A stretch of 64,000 nt of DNA from Paenibacillus hunanensis (lineage in GTDB: Bacteria > Bacillota > Bacilli > Paenibacillales > Paenibacillaceae): the NCBI RefSeq assembly GCF_014645615.1, contig NZ_BMMB01000006.1:372001-436000 (forward strand), written 5' to 3'. Below, piece after piece: positions 43,890-53,558 of this stretch. The stretch's first letter is position 1. Every line of letters begins with the position of its first letter. The notes beneath the pieces are model-generated. The model worked only from the letters and a program-made list of their open reading frames with translations, was not told the DNA's origin and made no database searches. Position numbers and translations under genes: made by a program.

Positions 43890-44797
43890 TTATGACAACA
43901 ACTAATCTGAAACAACGCAGCTTGCTTGGACTGAAGGGAATGGATGCAACTGAGCTGACTTCGATTCTGGATCGCGCGGCTTACTGGGATGCGCACACAG
44001 AGAAGCAGGTGTCAGTACTGCAAGGCAAATTCGTAGCGAATATGTTTTTTGAAAATAGCACGCGCACTCGCTTCTCCTTCGAAATGGCTGAAAAGCGTCT
44101 CGGTGCAGAGGTACTGAACTTCACCGCTGCGGCATCAAGTGTAGAGAAGGGCGAGTCGATCTACGATACGGTACGTACACTGGAAAGCATGGGCATCGAT
44201 GCGGGAATCATTCGCCTCAAGCCTGCAGGTGTACTGCAAGAGCTGGCAGAGAAAGTGAATGTTCCGCTCATCAACGCCGGAGACGGTAACAACGAGCACC
44301 CGACACAGGCACTGCTCGATCTGTACACGATGCGCCGCCACTTTGGGGAGGTACGTGGACTGAATGTAACGATTGTCGGCGATATCATGCACAGCCGCGT
44401 CGCTCGCTCGAACTTCTGGGCACTGCAAGCAATGGGCGCAAATGTAAGCTTCTGCGCACCGGACAATATGCGCGCAGGCGACATTCCGCAGATGCGCTAT
44501 GTCTCGATGGAAGAAGCGCTGCAATCCGATGTGGTTATGATGCTGCGCGTACAGCTGGAGCGTCATGCGAGTGGAATGATCAAGTCTGCTGAAGACTACC
44601 GATTGCACTACGGATTGACCGAAGAACGGGCTGCTCGGATGAAGGAACATGCAATCATTATGCATCCGGCTCCCGTGAACCGTAACGTCGAAATTGACGA
44701 TGCACTGGTCGAAAGCTCGAAATCGAAAATTTTTACACAAATGCAAAATGGCGTACCGATCCGCATGGCGGTCATCGAACGCGCACTGCGTAATTAA
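43886..44797 (+). CDS. pyrB: Aspartate carbamoyltransferase catalytic subunit
   Basis: 303-residue enzyme joining carbamoyl phosphate and aspartate, step two of UMP synthesis. Carbamoyl-phosphate loop FFENSTRTRFSFE, NAGDGNNEHPTQALLDLYT, VGDIMHSRVARSN and HPAPVNRNVEI. No pyrI follows, as usual in Gram-positives. The start overlaps the pyrR stop, so translation is coupled. A GGTATCCG/CGGATACC hairpin without a T run lies in the 126-base gap before pyrC. Confidence 0.95.
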   Translation: MIMTTTNLKQRSLLGLKGMDATELTSILDRAAYWDAHTEKQVSVLQGKFVANMFFENSTRTRFSFEMAEKRLGAEVLNFTAAASSVEKGESIYDTVRTLESMGIDAGIIRLKPAGVLQELAEKVNVPLINAGDGNNEHPTQALLDLYTMRRHFGEVRGLNVTIVGDIMHSRVARSNFWALQAMGANVSFCAPDNMRAGDIPQMRYVSMEEALQSDVVMMLRVQLERHASGMIKSAEDYRLHYGLTEERAARMKEHAIIMHPAPVNRNVEIDDALVESSKSKIFTQMQNGVPIRMAVIERALRN

Positions 44798-44923
44798 GCA
44801 TATAGATACGAAACAATGAATAACCATTCAGGTATCCGTATCGTATGCAGTCATCATGCAACGCTGCGGATACCGAAAATTCATAACTGCGAGTATAGCG
44901 GTTAACACTTTCGGAGGTTAATA

Positions 44924-46249
44924 ATGACACTTTTCATAAAGAACGCGAACGTACTGAACGGACAAGGCGAGCTTCAAATGAGCCATGTATGGGTTGAGGA
45001 TGGCATCATTAAGGAGATTTATGCAGCAGAGACGACAGCAGATGAGATTTTGCGTCAGTATGGAAAGGGTCACGAGGTGACCGAGATTGATGGTGAAGGG
45101 AAGCTACTTGCTCCGGGCTTGATCGATATGCACGTGCATTTGCGTGAGCCGGGCTTTGAGCATAAGGAAACAATTGCAACCGGTACAGCGGCAGCAGCGA
45201 AGGGCGGCTACACAACGATCGCTTGCATGCCGAACACGAAGCCAGTAACCGACAAGGCAGAGGTTGTGAAGCTGATTCTGGACAAAGCAGAGGAAGCGAA
45301 TGGTGTAAAGGTACTGCCTTATGCAGCGATCACCTACAATGAGCTAGGCCGCGAGCTGACGGACTTTGCAGAACTGAAAGCAGCTGGCGCAATCGGATTT
45401 ACCGACGATGGAGTAGGCGTGCAAAATGCACAGATGATGAAGGATGCGATGAAGCTTGCTGCTTCGCTGGATATGCCAGTCATCGCACACTGTGAGGATG
45501 ATTCACTCGTTGTGGGCGCTGCGGTAACGGATGGTGAATTCGCACGCAAGCATGGGCTAAAAGGCATTCCGAACGAGTCGGAAGCGATCCACGTTGGACG
45601 GGATATTTTACTGGCGGAAGCAACAGGCGTGCACTACCATGTATGCCATGTCAGCACAGAGCAATCGATTCGCCTCATCCGTATGGCAAAATCGATTGGA
45701 ATCAACGTTACCGCTGAGGTATGTCCGCACCATTTGATCCTGTCGGATGAGGATATCCCGGGTATGGATGCGAACTGGAAAATGAACCCGCCACTGCGCT
45801 CGCCACGCGATGTAGAGGCATGTATCGCTGCACTGGAGGATGGCACGCTGGATATGGTCGTAACGGATCATGCGCCACATAGTGCAGAGGAAAAGGCAAA
45901 AGGTATGGAGCTGGCACCGTTTGGTATTACCGGCTTTGAGACAGCATTCCCACTGTTATATACGAAGTTTGTGAAAACAGGACGCTGGTCGCTCGAATTG
46001 CTTGTACAGCGCATGACAGCTGACCCGGCAAGAGTGTTCCGTCTGGATACAGGCAGACTGGAGCAGGGTGCTATCGCCGACCTCACCTTGATCGATTTGA
46101 ATGAAGAACGCATAGTCGATCCGGATACATTTTTATCCAAGGGGAAGAATACACCATTTACAGGATGGAAGCTACAGGGCTGGCCCGTACTAACAATTGT
46201 AGACGGTCAAATCGTGTGGTCAGAAAAATCTACAACCACTAGTGCATAA
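44924..46249 (+). CDS. pyrC: Dihydroorotase
   Basis: 441-residue class I dihydroorotase, a zinc amidohydrolase closing carbamoyl-aspartate to dihydroorotate. Metal-binding DMHVHLREPG near residue 70, the IACMPNTKPVTD loop, AHCEDDSLV, VCHVSTEQSIRLI, CPHHLILSDED and the catalytic VVTDHAPHSAEEK. Slightly longer than the 428 residues of B. subtilis PyrC. CGGAGG precedes the ATG. Confidence 0.95.
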   Translation: MTLFIKNANVLNGQGELQMSHVWVEDGIIKEIYAAETTADEILRQYGKGHEVTEIDGEGKLLAPGLIDMHVHLREPGFEHKETIATGTAAAAKGGYTTIACMPNTKPVTDKAEVVKLILDKAEEANGVKVLPYAAITYNELGRELTDFAELKAAGAIGFTDDGVGVQNAQMMKDAMKLAASLDMPVIAHCEDDSLVVGAAVTDGEFARKHGLKGIPNESEAIHVGRDILLAEATGVHYHVCHVSTEQSIRLIRMAKSIGINVTAEVCPHHLILSDEDIPGMDANWKMNPPLRSPRDVEACIAALEDGTLDMVVTDHAPHSAEEKAKGMELAPFGITGFETAFPLLYTKFVKTGRWSLELLVQRMTADPARVFRLDTGRLEQGAIADLTLIDLNEERIVDPDTFLSKGKNTPFTGWKLQGWPVLTIVDGQIVWSEKSTTTSA

Positions 46250-46354
46250 ATATACCAACTTGTGATATAATTATTCAGACCTTAATTACGAAGGACGTAG
46301 AAGCATCATCGTCCATCATTATAACTTTCAGGAAAGACAGAGGAGTGAAACGGA

Positions 46355-47485
46355 ATGCAGGCAAAATTGTTATTGGAAGACGGAACATTATTCACAGGCC
46401 GCAGCTTCGGCGCGGAGGGTGAAACAACGGGAGAGGTTGTATTCAACACGGGGATTACCGGTTACCAGGAGGTACTGTCTGATCCATCGTACTGCGGACA
46501 GATCGTAACGATGACCTACCCGCTGATCGGCAACTACGGGATCAACCGTGATGACTTTGAATCGGTTCGTCCGTATATCAATGGATTCGTCGTCCGACGG
46601 CATGAGCCGGTTCCAAGTAACTGGCGCGCTCAATACTCTATCGATGAGCTGCTGCGCGAATACGGCATCATCGGTATTAGTGATATTGATACACGGATGC
46701 TGACACGCCGCATCCGCCACCAGGGTACGATGCGCGGGATTTTGACTACAGCAGCACTTGCTCCTGAGGAATTGATGGAGCGTCTGCAAGCATCCACACC
46801 TGTAATGAATCAAGTGAGCCACACCTCTACCAAGCATGTGTACAGCAGCCCGGGTGCGAAGGAACGCATCGTGCTGATCGACTACGGCGCGAAGAGCGGT
46901 ATCGTACGCGAGCTAACGCAGCGCGGCTGTGACGTAGTGGTTGTTCCACAGGATACAACGGCTGAACAGATTCGTCGTCTGCATCCAGATGGCATTCAGC
47001 TGTCTAACGGCCCTGGGGACCCGAAAGATGTGATGCATGCAGCTAACGTAATCGGCGAGCTGCTGGGTGAATATCCAATCTTCGGCATCTGCCTCGGACA
47101 CCAGCTGTTCGCACTGGCATGTGGCGCAGATACAGAGAAGCTCAAGTTCGGTCATCGCGGTGGGAACCATCCGGTTAAAGACCTGAGCACAGGCCGCTGC
47201 TACATCACTTCTCAGAACCATGGCTATACGGTAAAAGAAGAATCGATCCAGGGTACAGAACTGGAAGTTACTCATATTAATAACAACGATAAAACGATCG
47301 AAGGCCTGAAGCACAGCAAATATCCGGCGTTCTCGGTACAGTATCACCCGGAAGCAGCACCAGGCCCATTTGATAACAGCTACCTGTTCGATCAATTCCT
47401 CACGATGATTCGTGAGCATAAGCAAAGCCAGCCTCAAACAACACGTCAGGCTGAAATGTTCGCCGCTGTGAAAGGAGCACGTTAA
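46355..47485 (+). CDS. carA: Carbamoyl-phosphate synthase small (glutaminase) subunit
   Basis: 376-residue subunit that releases ammonia from glutamine and channels it to CarB. The N-terminal domain has GEVVFNTGITGYQEVLSDPSY. The C-terminal class I glutamine amidotransferase domain has the nucleophile Cys in FGICLGHQLFAL and the His-Glu pair in VQYHPEAAPGP. It corresponds to pyrAA of B. subtilis. Two bases separate it from carB. Confidence 0.95.
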   Translation: MQAKLLLEDGTLFTGRSFGAEGETTGEVVFNTGITGYQEVLSDPSYCGQIVTMTYPLIGNYGINRDDFESVRPYINGFVVRRHEPVPSNWRAQYSIDELLREYGIIGISDIDTRMLTRRIRHQGTMRGILTTAALAPEELMERLQASTPVMNQVSHTSTKHVYSSPGAKERIVLIDYGAKSGIVRELTQRGCDVVVVPQDTTAEQIRRLHPDGIQLSNGPGDPKDVMHAANVIGELLGEYPIFGICLGHQLFALACGADTEKLKFGHRGGNHPVKDLSTGRCYITSQNHGYTVKEESIQGTELEVTHINNNDKTIEGLKHSKYPAFSVQYHPEAAPGPFDNSYLFDQFLTMIREHKQSQPQTTRQAEMFAAVKGAR

Positions 47486-47487
47486 TT

Positions 47488-50400
47488 ATGCCTATCAATA
47501 AAGACCTCAAAAAAATCCTCGTTATCGGCTCAGGTCCGATCGTTATCGGTCAGGCTGCTGAGTTCGACTACGCTGGCACCCAGGCGTGTCAGGCGCTGAA
47601 AGAAGAAGGCGTTGAGGTAGTGCTGATCAACAGCAACCCGGCAACGATTATGACGGATACGAATATGGCAGATAAGGTGTATATTGAGCCCATTACACTG
47701 GAGTTCGTCACCCAGATCATCCGTCAGGAGCGTCCGGACGGACTGCTGCCAACACTGGGCGGACAAACGGGTCTGAACATGGCGGTTGAGCTGGCACGTG
47801 CTGGCGTACTGGAATCCGAAAATGTAAAACTGCTCGGTACACAGCTGAACTCGATCGAGAAAGCGGAAGACCGTGACCTGTTCCGTGAGCTGATGAGAGA
47901 GCTGGAGCAACCGGTACCAGAGAGCGTTATCGTTACTACGCTTGAAGAATCACTGGAATTTGCTAATGAGATTGGCTATCCGATTATCGTGCGTCCAGCG
48001 TACACACTTGGTGGTACAGGCGGCGGTATTTGTGCAAATGAAGAAGAACTGCGCGAGACGGTAGCAGCAGGTATCCGCTACAGTCCAATCGGACAATGTC
48101 TGGTGGAGAAAAGCATCGCGGGTATGAAGGAAGTTGAGTACGAGGTTATGCGTGATGCGAATGACAACTGTATCGTCGTATGTAATATGGAAAACTTCGA
48201 TCCGGTTGGCGTACACACAGGCGACAGTATCGTCGTGGCTCCGAGCCAGACACTGTCCGATCGTGAGTATCAAATGCTGCGCTCCGCATCACTCAAAATC
48301 ATTCGCGCTCTGAATATCGAAGGTGGCTGTAACGTACAATTCGCTCTGGACCCACAGAGCTACCAATACTATGTGATCGAGGTCAACCCACGTGTCAGTC
48401 GCTCCTCGGCACTTGCATCCAAAGCAACCGGTTATCCGATTGCGAAGATGGCAGCGAAGATTGCAATGGGCTACACACTGGACGAGATCGTGAACCCGGT
48501 TACCGGACAGACCTACGCTTGCTTCGAGCCAACACTCGATTACATTGTAGCCAAAATTCCACGCTGGCCGTTTGACAAATTCACCAGCGCAAACCGTAAA
48601 CTCGGTACGCAGATGAAAGCAACCGGTGAGGTTATGGCAATCGGACGTACATTTGAAGAAGCGATTCATAAGGCAGTGCGCTCGCTGGAGATCGGTGTAC
48701 ATCGCCTGTACTTGAAAGAAGCGGTGGAGCTGACGGATGAGAAGCTGACCGAGCGTCTGATCAAAGCGGACGATGAGCGTCTGTTCCTGGTAGCAGAAGC
48801 ATTCCGTCGCGGCTACACCCTGGAGCACATCCATGAGCTGAGCAATATCGACTGGTGGTTCCTGGATAAAATCGAGCGTATTGTCGCTTACGAATCGGTT
48901 ATCGCCTTTGAAGAGAAGCTGTCTGACGAAACGCTGTACACAGCGAAGCGTCTGGGCTTCACAGATCGTGCTATCGCTGAGCTGCGTCAGCCGAATGATC
49001 CAAACGGCACATTCAGCAATGAGCAGTCCATCCGTACGTACCGTAAAGAGCTTGGACTTGTACCGGTATACAAAATGGTCGATACCTGTGCAGCTGAGTT
49101 TGAGGCGACAACGCCTTATTACTACTCCACTTATGAGACTGAAAATGAAGTCACGCAAAGTGCAAAACAAAAAATCGTCGTGCTTGGCTCCGGTCCAATC
49201 CGTATCGGTCAGGGGATCGAGTTTGACTACTCTACTGTACACGCGGTATGGGCAATTCAAGAAGCAGGCTACGAAGCAGTTATTATCAATAACAATCCAG
49301 AAACGGTATCGACGGACTTTAACACATCGGATCGTCTGTACTTTGAACCATTGTTCTTCGAGGATGTTATGAACGTGATCGAGCAGGAGCAACCAATCGG
49401 CGTTATCGTACAGTTTGGTGGACAAACAGCGATCAACCTGGCGGCTCCACTCCAAAAAGCAGGCGTGAATATCATCGGTACAAGCCTCGACAGCATTGAC
49501 GAAGCAGAGAATCGTAAAAAATTCGAAGCGCTGCTGTCCCGTCTGAATATTGCTCAGCCACAGGGTAGCACTGTTCAATCGGTAGACGAAGCCGTCGAAA
49601 CCGCGCAAAAGCTCGGCTATCCGGTGCTCGTACGTCCATCCTACGTACTTGGTGGACGCGCGATGGAGATCGTATACTCTGACGAAGAATTGCTGCGCTA
49701 CATGGCAGAAGCGGTAAAAATCAATCCAGAGCATCCGGTTCTGATTGACCGCTATATGCTAGGTAAAGAGGTTGAGGTCGATGCGATCTGTGACGGCGAC
49801 ACGGTTGTCGTACCAGGGATTATGGAGCATATCGAGCGCGCAGGCGTTCACTCCGGTGACTCGATCGCAGTCTATCCGCCACAGCATCTGTCCGCAGAGC
49901 TCAAGGAGAAGATCGTTAACATCACGATCAAAATTGCCAAGGAACTGAAAACAATCGGTCTGGTCAACATCCAGTTCGTTATTTTCCAAAATGAAGTGTA
50001 TGTGATCGAGGTGAACCCACGTTCCTCCCGTACCGTACCGTTCCTGAGCAAAGTAACGAATATCCCGATGGCGAATATCGCGACACAGGCGATTCTCGGA
50101 CGCAAGCTGGCTGATCTAGGCTACACCGAGGGTCTGTGGCCAGAAAGCGATTATGTATCGGTTAAAGTTCCGGTATTTTCCTTCGCTAAGCTGCGCCGCG
50201 TAGAGCCAACACTCGGCCCGGAAATGAAATCGACCGGTGAAGTTATGGGTCGTGACCTGCTATACGCAAAAGCATTATACAAAGGTCTGATCGGTGCAGG
50301 TATGAAAATTCCATCCACAGGTGCACTGATCGCAACCGTAGCAGATAAAGACAAAGAAGACGCGGTACGCCTGCTCAAAGGCTTCTACCGTCTCGGTTAC

Positions 50401-50784
50401 AAAATCATCGCTACTGGCGGAACAGCCGAAGCACTGAAAGCAGCGAACATTCCAGTGACGGTTGTGAACAAGCTATCCGAAGGTACACCGAATATTCTTG
50501 ATCTGATTCGCAGTGGACAGGCGAACTTCGTTGTTAACACATTGACGAAGGGCAAAACACCGGAGCGTGACGGCTTCCGTATCCGTCGTGAAGCGGTAGA
50601 GAACGGCGTCGTATGTATGACATCGCTCGATACAGTAGAAGCGCTGCTGACCATGCTCGATACGATCAACTTCTCATCCTACTCTATGCCCGTGTTGAGT
50701 AAAGAAAAGCAAGCTGATCCAGAAAGCAAAGTCGTACAAGCAGCTGTAGGTCAATTGCAGGATCAAGAAACGATTCTGAGCTAA
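47488..50784 (+). CDS. carB: Carbamoyl-phosphate synthase large subunit
   Basis: 1098-residue synthetase with two homologous ATP-grasp halves: the first opens LVIGSGPIVIGQAAEFDYAGTQA, the second VVLGSGPIRIGQGIEFDYSTVHA near residue 565. It ends with an MGS-like regulatory domain (from about 940, FYRLGYKIIATGGTAEALKAANI) where effectors such as UMP and PRPP bind. About 25 residues longer than usual, mainly a C-terminal tail. It corresponds to pyrAB. In B. subtilis pyrK and pyrD follow; here a 180-base gap with a GGCGGAC/GTCCGCC hairpin leads to pyrF. Confidence 0.96.
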   Translation: MPINKDLKKILVIGSGPIVIGQAAEFDYAGTQACQALKEEGVEVVLINSNPATIMTDTNMADKVYIEPITLEFVTQIIRQERPDGLLPTLGGQTGLNMAVELARAGVLESENVKLLGTQLNSIEKAEDRDLFRELMRELEQPVPESVIVTTLEESLEFANEIGYPIIVRPAYTLGGTGGGICANEEELRETVAAGIRYSPIGQCLVEKSIAGMKEVEYEVMRDANDNCIVVCNMENFDPVGVHTGDSIVVAPSQTLSDREYQMLRSASLKIIRALNIEGGCNVQFALDPQSYQYYVIEVNPRVSRSSALASKATGYPIAKMAAKIAMGYTLDEIVNPVTGQTYACFEPTLDYIVAKIPRWPFDKFTSANRKLGTQMKATGEVMAIGRTFEEAIHKAVRSLEIGVHRLYLKEAVELTDEKLTERLIKADDERLFLVAEAFRRGYTLEHIHELSNIDWWFLDKIERIVAYESVIAFEEKLSDETLYTAKRLGFTDRAIAELRQPNDPNGTFSNEQSIRTYRKELGLVPVYKMVDTCAAEFEATTPYYYSTYETENEVTQSAKQKIVVLGSGPIRIGQGIEFDYSTVHAVWAIQEAGYEAVIINNNPETVSTDFNTSDRLYFEPLFFEDVMNVIEQEQPIGVIVQFGGQTAINLAAPLQKAGVNIIGTSLDSIDEAENRKKFEALLSRLNIAQPQGSTVQSVDEAVETAQKLGYPVLVRPSYVLGGRAMEIVYSDEELLRYMAEAVKINPEHPVLIDRYMLGKEVEVDAICDGDTVVVPGIMEHIERAGVHSGDSIAVYPPQHLSAELKEKIVNITIKIAKELKTIGLVNIQFVIFQNEVYVIEVNPRSSRTVPFLSKVTNIPMANIATQAILGRKLADLGYTEGLWPESDYVSVKVPVFSFAKLRRVEPTLGPEMKSTGEVMGRDLLYAKALYKGLIGAGMKIPSTGALIATVADKDKEDAVRLLKGFYRLGYKIIATGGTAEALKAANIPVTVVNKLSEGTPNILDLIRSGQANFVVNTLTKGKTPERDGFRIRREAVENGVVCMTSLDTVEALLTMLDTINFSSYSMPVLSKEKQADPESKVVQAAVGQLQDQETILS

Positions 50785-50964
50785 ATGTAGATAGAACCAC
50801 CTATGCGGCGGACCATACACGTGTCCGCCGTCATTTGTGTGCGCATTTATGATCTGGTTTTAGTTTTGACAGATGCAAAGTGCTGTGGTGACAGAAGCTG
50901 TTATGACGGGACAAAGATAGTCCGATTTGACCAAAATCAGAAATAGACAAGGAGATGGCAGGCG

Positions 50965-51714
50965 ATGACCGAATATGTACATACCGCGGCTGCACAGCGA
51001 CTGATCGTGGCGCTGGACTATCCAGATGTAGCGCAGGCACGCAAGCTAATCGATACGCTTCAGGGGATTCCATGCTACATCAAGGTGGGCATGCAGCTAT
51101 TTTATGCGGCAGGGCCACAATTTGTGCGTGAGCTAAAGGAAAAAGGCTACTCCGTCTTTTTGGATCTGAAAATGCATGATATTCCGAACACTGTCAAAGG
51201 CGGTGCGCATAGCATCACCCGACTTGGTGTGGATATGTTCAATGTACATGCTGCGGGTGGTCGTGAGATGATGAAGGCAGCCGTAGCAGGTATGGAGCAG
51301 GCGCTTAGCGAGGATGCCACACTCCAGCGTCCGGTGCTCATCGCGGTCACACAATTAACAAGCACCTCTCAGCAGACGATGAACGAGGATATCGGCATTC
51401 CAGGCAGTGTAGAGGAGACGGTTGTACGCTATGCTAGTCTGGCGCATGAATGCGGACTGGATGGAGTAGTATCATCGCCGCTGGAAGGCCCAGCGATCAA
51501 GGCATCGTGTGGACGTTCCTTCGTCACCGTAACACCAGGCGTGCGTCCAGCCGGTACCGATGTTGCCGATCAGACACGTATTATGACACCGGGACGCGCC
51601 ATTGCAGCCGGTAACGATTATCTCGTTGTCGGACGCCCAATTACAGCCGCTGCTGATCCGAGAGCGGCAGCCGAGCAGATTATAGAGGAGATGAACGAAC
51701 ATGTTAACCATTGA
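50965..51714 (+). CDS. pyrF: Orotidine 5'-phosphate decarboxylase
   Basis: 249-residue TIM-barrel enzyme producing UMP. Catalytic motif LDLKMHDIPNTVKGG (Asp-Lys-Asp tetrad), LIVALDYPD at the start, VTPGVRPAGTDVADQTRIMTP and VVGRPIT phosphate loops. AAGGAGATGG precedes the ATG. It overlaps pyrE by 14 bases. Confidence 0.95.
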   Translation: MTEYVHTAAAQRLIVALDYPDVAQARKLIDTLQGIPCYIKVGMQLFYAAGPQFVRELKEKGYSVFLDLKMHDIPNTVKGGAHSITRLGVDMFNVHAAGGREMMKAAVAGMEQALSEDATLQRPVLIAVTQLTSTSQQTMNEDIGIPGSVEETVVRYASLAHECGLDGVVSSPLEGPAIKASCGRSFVTVTPGVRPAGTDVADQTRIMTPGRAIAAGNDYLVVGRPITAAADPRAAAEQIIEEMNEHVNH

Positions 51715-52342
51715 AGAGATTCCAGCACATATCGCAGCAGCCTTGCTTAAAATTGAAGCCGTCGCGCTTCGTCCACAGGAGCCATTCACATGGACGTCTG
51801 GTATCAAGTCGCCGATCTATTGCGATAACCGTCTGACGATGTCGTATCCATTTATCCGCGATCAGATTGCAGACGGATTCGCTACGATCATTCGTAATCA
51901 ATATCCAGATGCAGACGTGATTGCAGGGACAGCAACCGCAGGGATTCCACATGCGGCATGGGTAGCAGAGAAACTAGATTTGCCAATGGCATACGTACGC
52001 GACAAAGCCAAAGGACATGGCAAGCAAAATCAGATCGAAGGACTAATCAAGCCAGGTCAACGCATTGTAGTCATTGAAGACCTGATCTCAACAGGCGGAA
52101 GCTCGATTAAGGCAGCAGAAGCGATCCGCGAAGCAGGCGCAGAGCCACTCGTTGTACTGGCCATTTTCAGTTATCAGCTTGATAAAGCTGTGCAAGCCTT
52201 CGAAGATGCTAATCTGCCACTGCAAACCCTGTCTAACTATACAGCATTGATCGAAAAAGCGGTTGAGCTGGGTACAGTCAAAGAAGAGGATCTGGAGCTA
52301 CTGCATTCCTGGCGCGCAAATCCAGAAGCATTTGGAAAATAA
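51701..52342 (+). CDS. pyrE: Orotate phosphoribosyltransferase
   Basis: 213-residue phosphoribosyltransferase converting orotate and PRPP to OMP. FTWTSGIKSPIYCDNRLTMSYP, AGTATAGIPHAAWVAEKL, YVRDKAKGHGKQNQIEG and the PRPP loop VVIEDLISTGGSSIKAAEAI are all present. The ribosome site GAGGAGATGA lies inside pyrF, whose end it overlaps. Last gene of the operon, followed by a terminator. Confidence 0.95.
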   Translation: MLTIEEIPAHIAAALLKIEAVALRPQEPFTWTSGIKSPIYCDNRLTMSYPFIRDQIADGFATIIRNQYPDADVIAGTATAGIPHAAWVAEKLDLPMAYVRDKAKGHGKQNQIEGLIKPGQRIVVIEDLISTGGSSIKAAEAIREAGAEPLVVLAIFSYQLDKAVQAFEDANLPLQTLSNYTALIEKAVELGTVKEEDLELLHSWRANPEAFGK

Positions 52343-52513
52343 GTATTGGATGATAGAGGCTAATGCATAGTTGTACGTAATATTAACGACGTTGATGTCG
52401 TCATATAGCTTCAGCATAGTCAATTGTTTACGCAGGTCGATATGTAGTCCGGGTGTATAGGACGATCTGGTATGCTGAACTGTATTGATAGAGGATAAGA
52501 ATAGTAAAATAAT

Positions 52514-52555
52514 AAACGCTGTATGTCATCCAATTGGAGCATACAGCGTTTTATT
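52514..52555 (+). terminator. Terminator of the pyr operon
   Basis: AAACGCTGTATG pairs with CATACAGCGTTTT around a 14-base loop and ends in T residues, 170 bases after pyrE. Confidence 0.8.
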
Positions 52556-52565
52556 TACATTTACG

Positions 52566-52605
52566 ATCTAAAATCTAAAATCTAAAATCTAAAATCTAAA
52601 ATCTA
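52566..52605. repeat. 7-base tandem repeat (ATCTAAA)
   Basis: Five exact copies of ATCTAAA (52566-52600) plus a partial sixth, just behind the pyr terminator. After it, looser CTACAACC/CTACGATC-like words continue to about 52645. The remaining gap up to the tRNA promoter has no gene. Confidence 0.9.
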
Positions 52606-52805
52606 TAGCCTACAACCTACAACCCATAGTCTACGATCTGTAGTCGTTATTTTTAGTTGTATGGTATATCAATTGCTCCTTACATCCATCATTAAATGTT
52701 ATTAGAGCAAAAACCTGCATTCCTGAGCGAGATCATTTAAAGTAAACGAATGGTCAGTTGTAGAGACGCTAACGCCAGTATACAAGCAATCCACTGCAAA
52801 AATGA

Positions 52806-52835
52806 TTGACAAATACTCAGAAATTGCGGTATATT
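52806..52835 (+). promoter_or_regulatory. Promoter of the CAT-anticodon tRNA gene
   Basis: TTGACA (52806-52811), 18-base spacer, TATATT (52830-52835), about 50 bases before the tRNA. Confidence 0.65.
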
Positions 52836-52889
52836 AATTGAGTCGCTGTTTACTTGATACACTAAAAGAAAACGTTCTTTTGGTCATGC

Positions 52890-52963
52890 GGGCCTATAGC
52901 TCAGTTGGTTAGAGCTACCGGCTCATAACCGGTTGGTCGGGGGTTCGAGTCCCTCTGGGCCCA
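52890..52963 (+). tRNA. tRNA with anticodon CAT (tRNA-Met or tRNA-Ile2)
   Basis: 74-base cloverleaf: acceptor GGGCCTA/TGGGCCC with one wobble, D arm TAGCTCAGTTGGTTAGAGC, anticodon stem ACCGG/CCGGT with loop CTCATAA (anticodon 52924-52926), T arm CGGGGGTTCGAGTCCCTC-like. The discriminator is A and CCA is not encoded. The CTCATAA loop and body resemble the Bacillus tRNA-Ile(CAU) read after lysidine modification more than elongator Met, but this cannot be settled by eye. It does not look like initiator tRNA, since no three G-C pairs stack at the base of the anticodon stem. Confidence 0.9.
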
Positions 52964-52968
52964 TACGT

Positions 52969-53013
52969 AAAAGACGATTCATTCGCGAAAGGTGCGGATG
53001 AATCGTCTTTTTG
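52969..53013 (+). terminator. Terminator of the tRNA gene
   Basis: AAAAGACGATTCAT pairs with ATGAATCGTCTTTTT around a 13-base loop. Confidence 0.85.
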
Positions 53014-53093
53014 TTTTGGAGCGGTATGCTTGAAGGAATATACTTGAAACGGTATGTTCATACGAGATCATATCCTATTGCTGTATATTGCTG

Positions 53094-53309
53094 TTACTTT
53101 TTGTGTTTATCCTTATCACTCGTAAAATCATCCTCAAGCTTCTCTACGGATTCATCCACTGCTTCCTCTAGCAGATCGGCAGCGCGATGCTTGGCATGGG
53201 GATCTGGCTCTGGAATCGGATCGACACCAGCACCTGTCCCCTGTTCAAAGGCTTCATCATCATGCTTGTGCTTGTTATCCGGAGTGTGATCATTGTTAGG
53301 TGTATTCAT
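53094..53309 (-). CDS. Small acidic hydrophilic protein, unknown function
   Basis: 71-residue protein with no signal or membrane segment, very rich in Asp, Glu, His and Lys, with a repeated His/Lys pattern at both ends (NKHKHDD and SDKDKHKK) and a predicted helix DLLEEAVDESVEKLEDD. AAAGGA lies about ten bases before the ATG. I do not recognise it. A 92-codon frame on the opposite strand is less likely because it runs through the terminator and has no ribosome site. Confidence 0.55.
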   Translation of the reverse strand: MNTPNNDHTPDNKHKHDDEAFEQGTGAGVDPIPEPDPHAKHRAADLLEEAVDESVEKLEDDFTSDKDKHKK

Positions 53310-53558
53310 CTGGATTCATCCTTTCTGAATGCGCTATAGGATAGTCGATAGGTGATCATTGGATATGCCGCTACCATCACGGTAAGAGCCCGCAACGTCA
53401 CGGCACCTATGCTATCGAATAAACCATAACGTTATCGACTGAATCAGTATTCAGAGAGGCTATGCTCGGTAATACGGCTGAAATTACTCTTTTGCTACGC
53501 ATCAGATCGTCTATTCCTATCGATTCAATATTCATACTACATCAGTATGAATATCGTA

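Noticed and set aside
48289..49734. 481-codon open frame on the minus strand
   Set aside because: Antisense to carB, which has complete ATP-grasp motifs; the frame reflects codon bias of carB.
53011..53289. 92-codon plus-strand frame opposite the acidic 71-residue gene
   Set aside because: Starts beside the tRNA terminator with no ribosome site and has a Ser-rich composition typical of antisense of an acidic gene.
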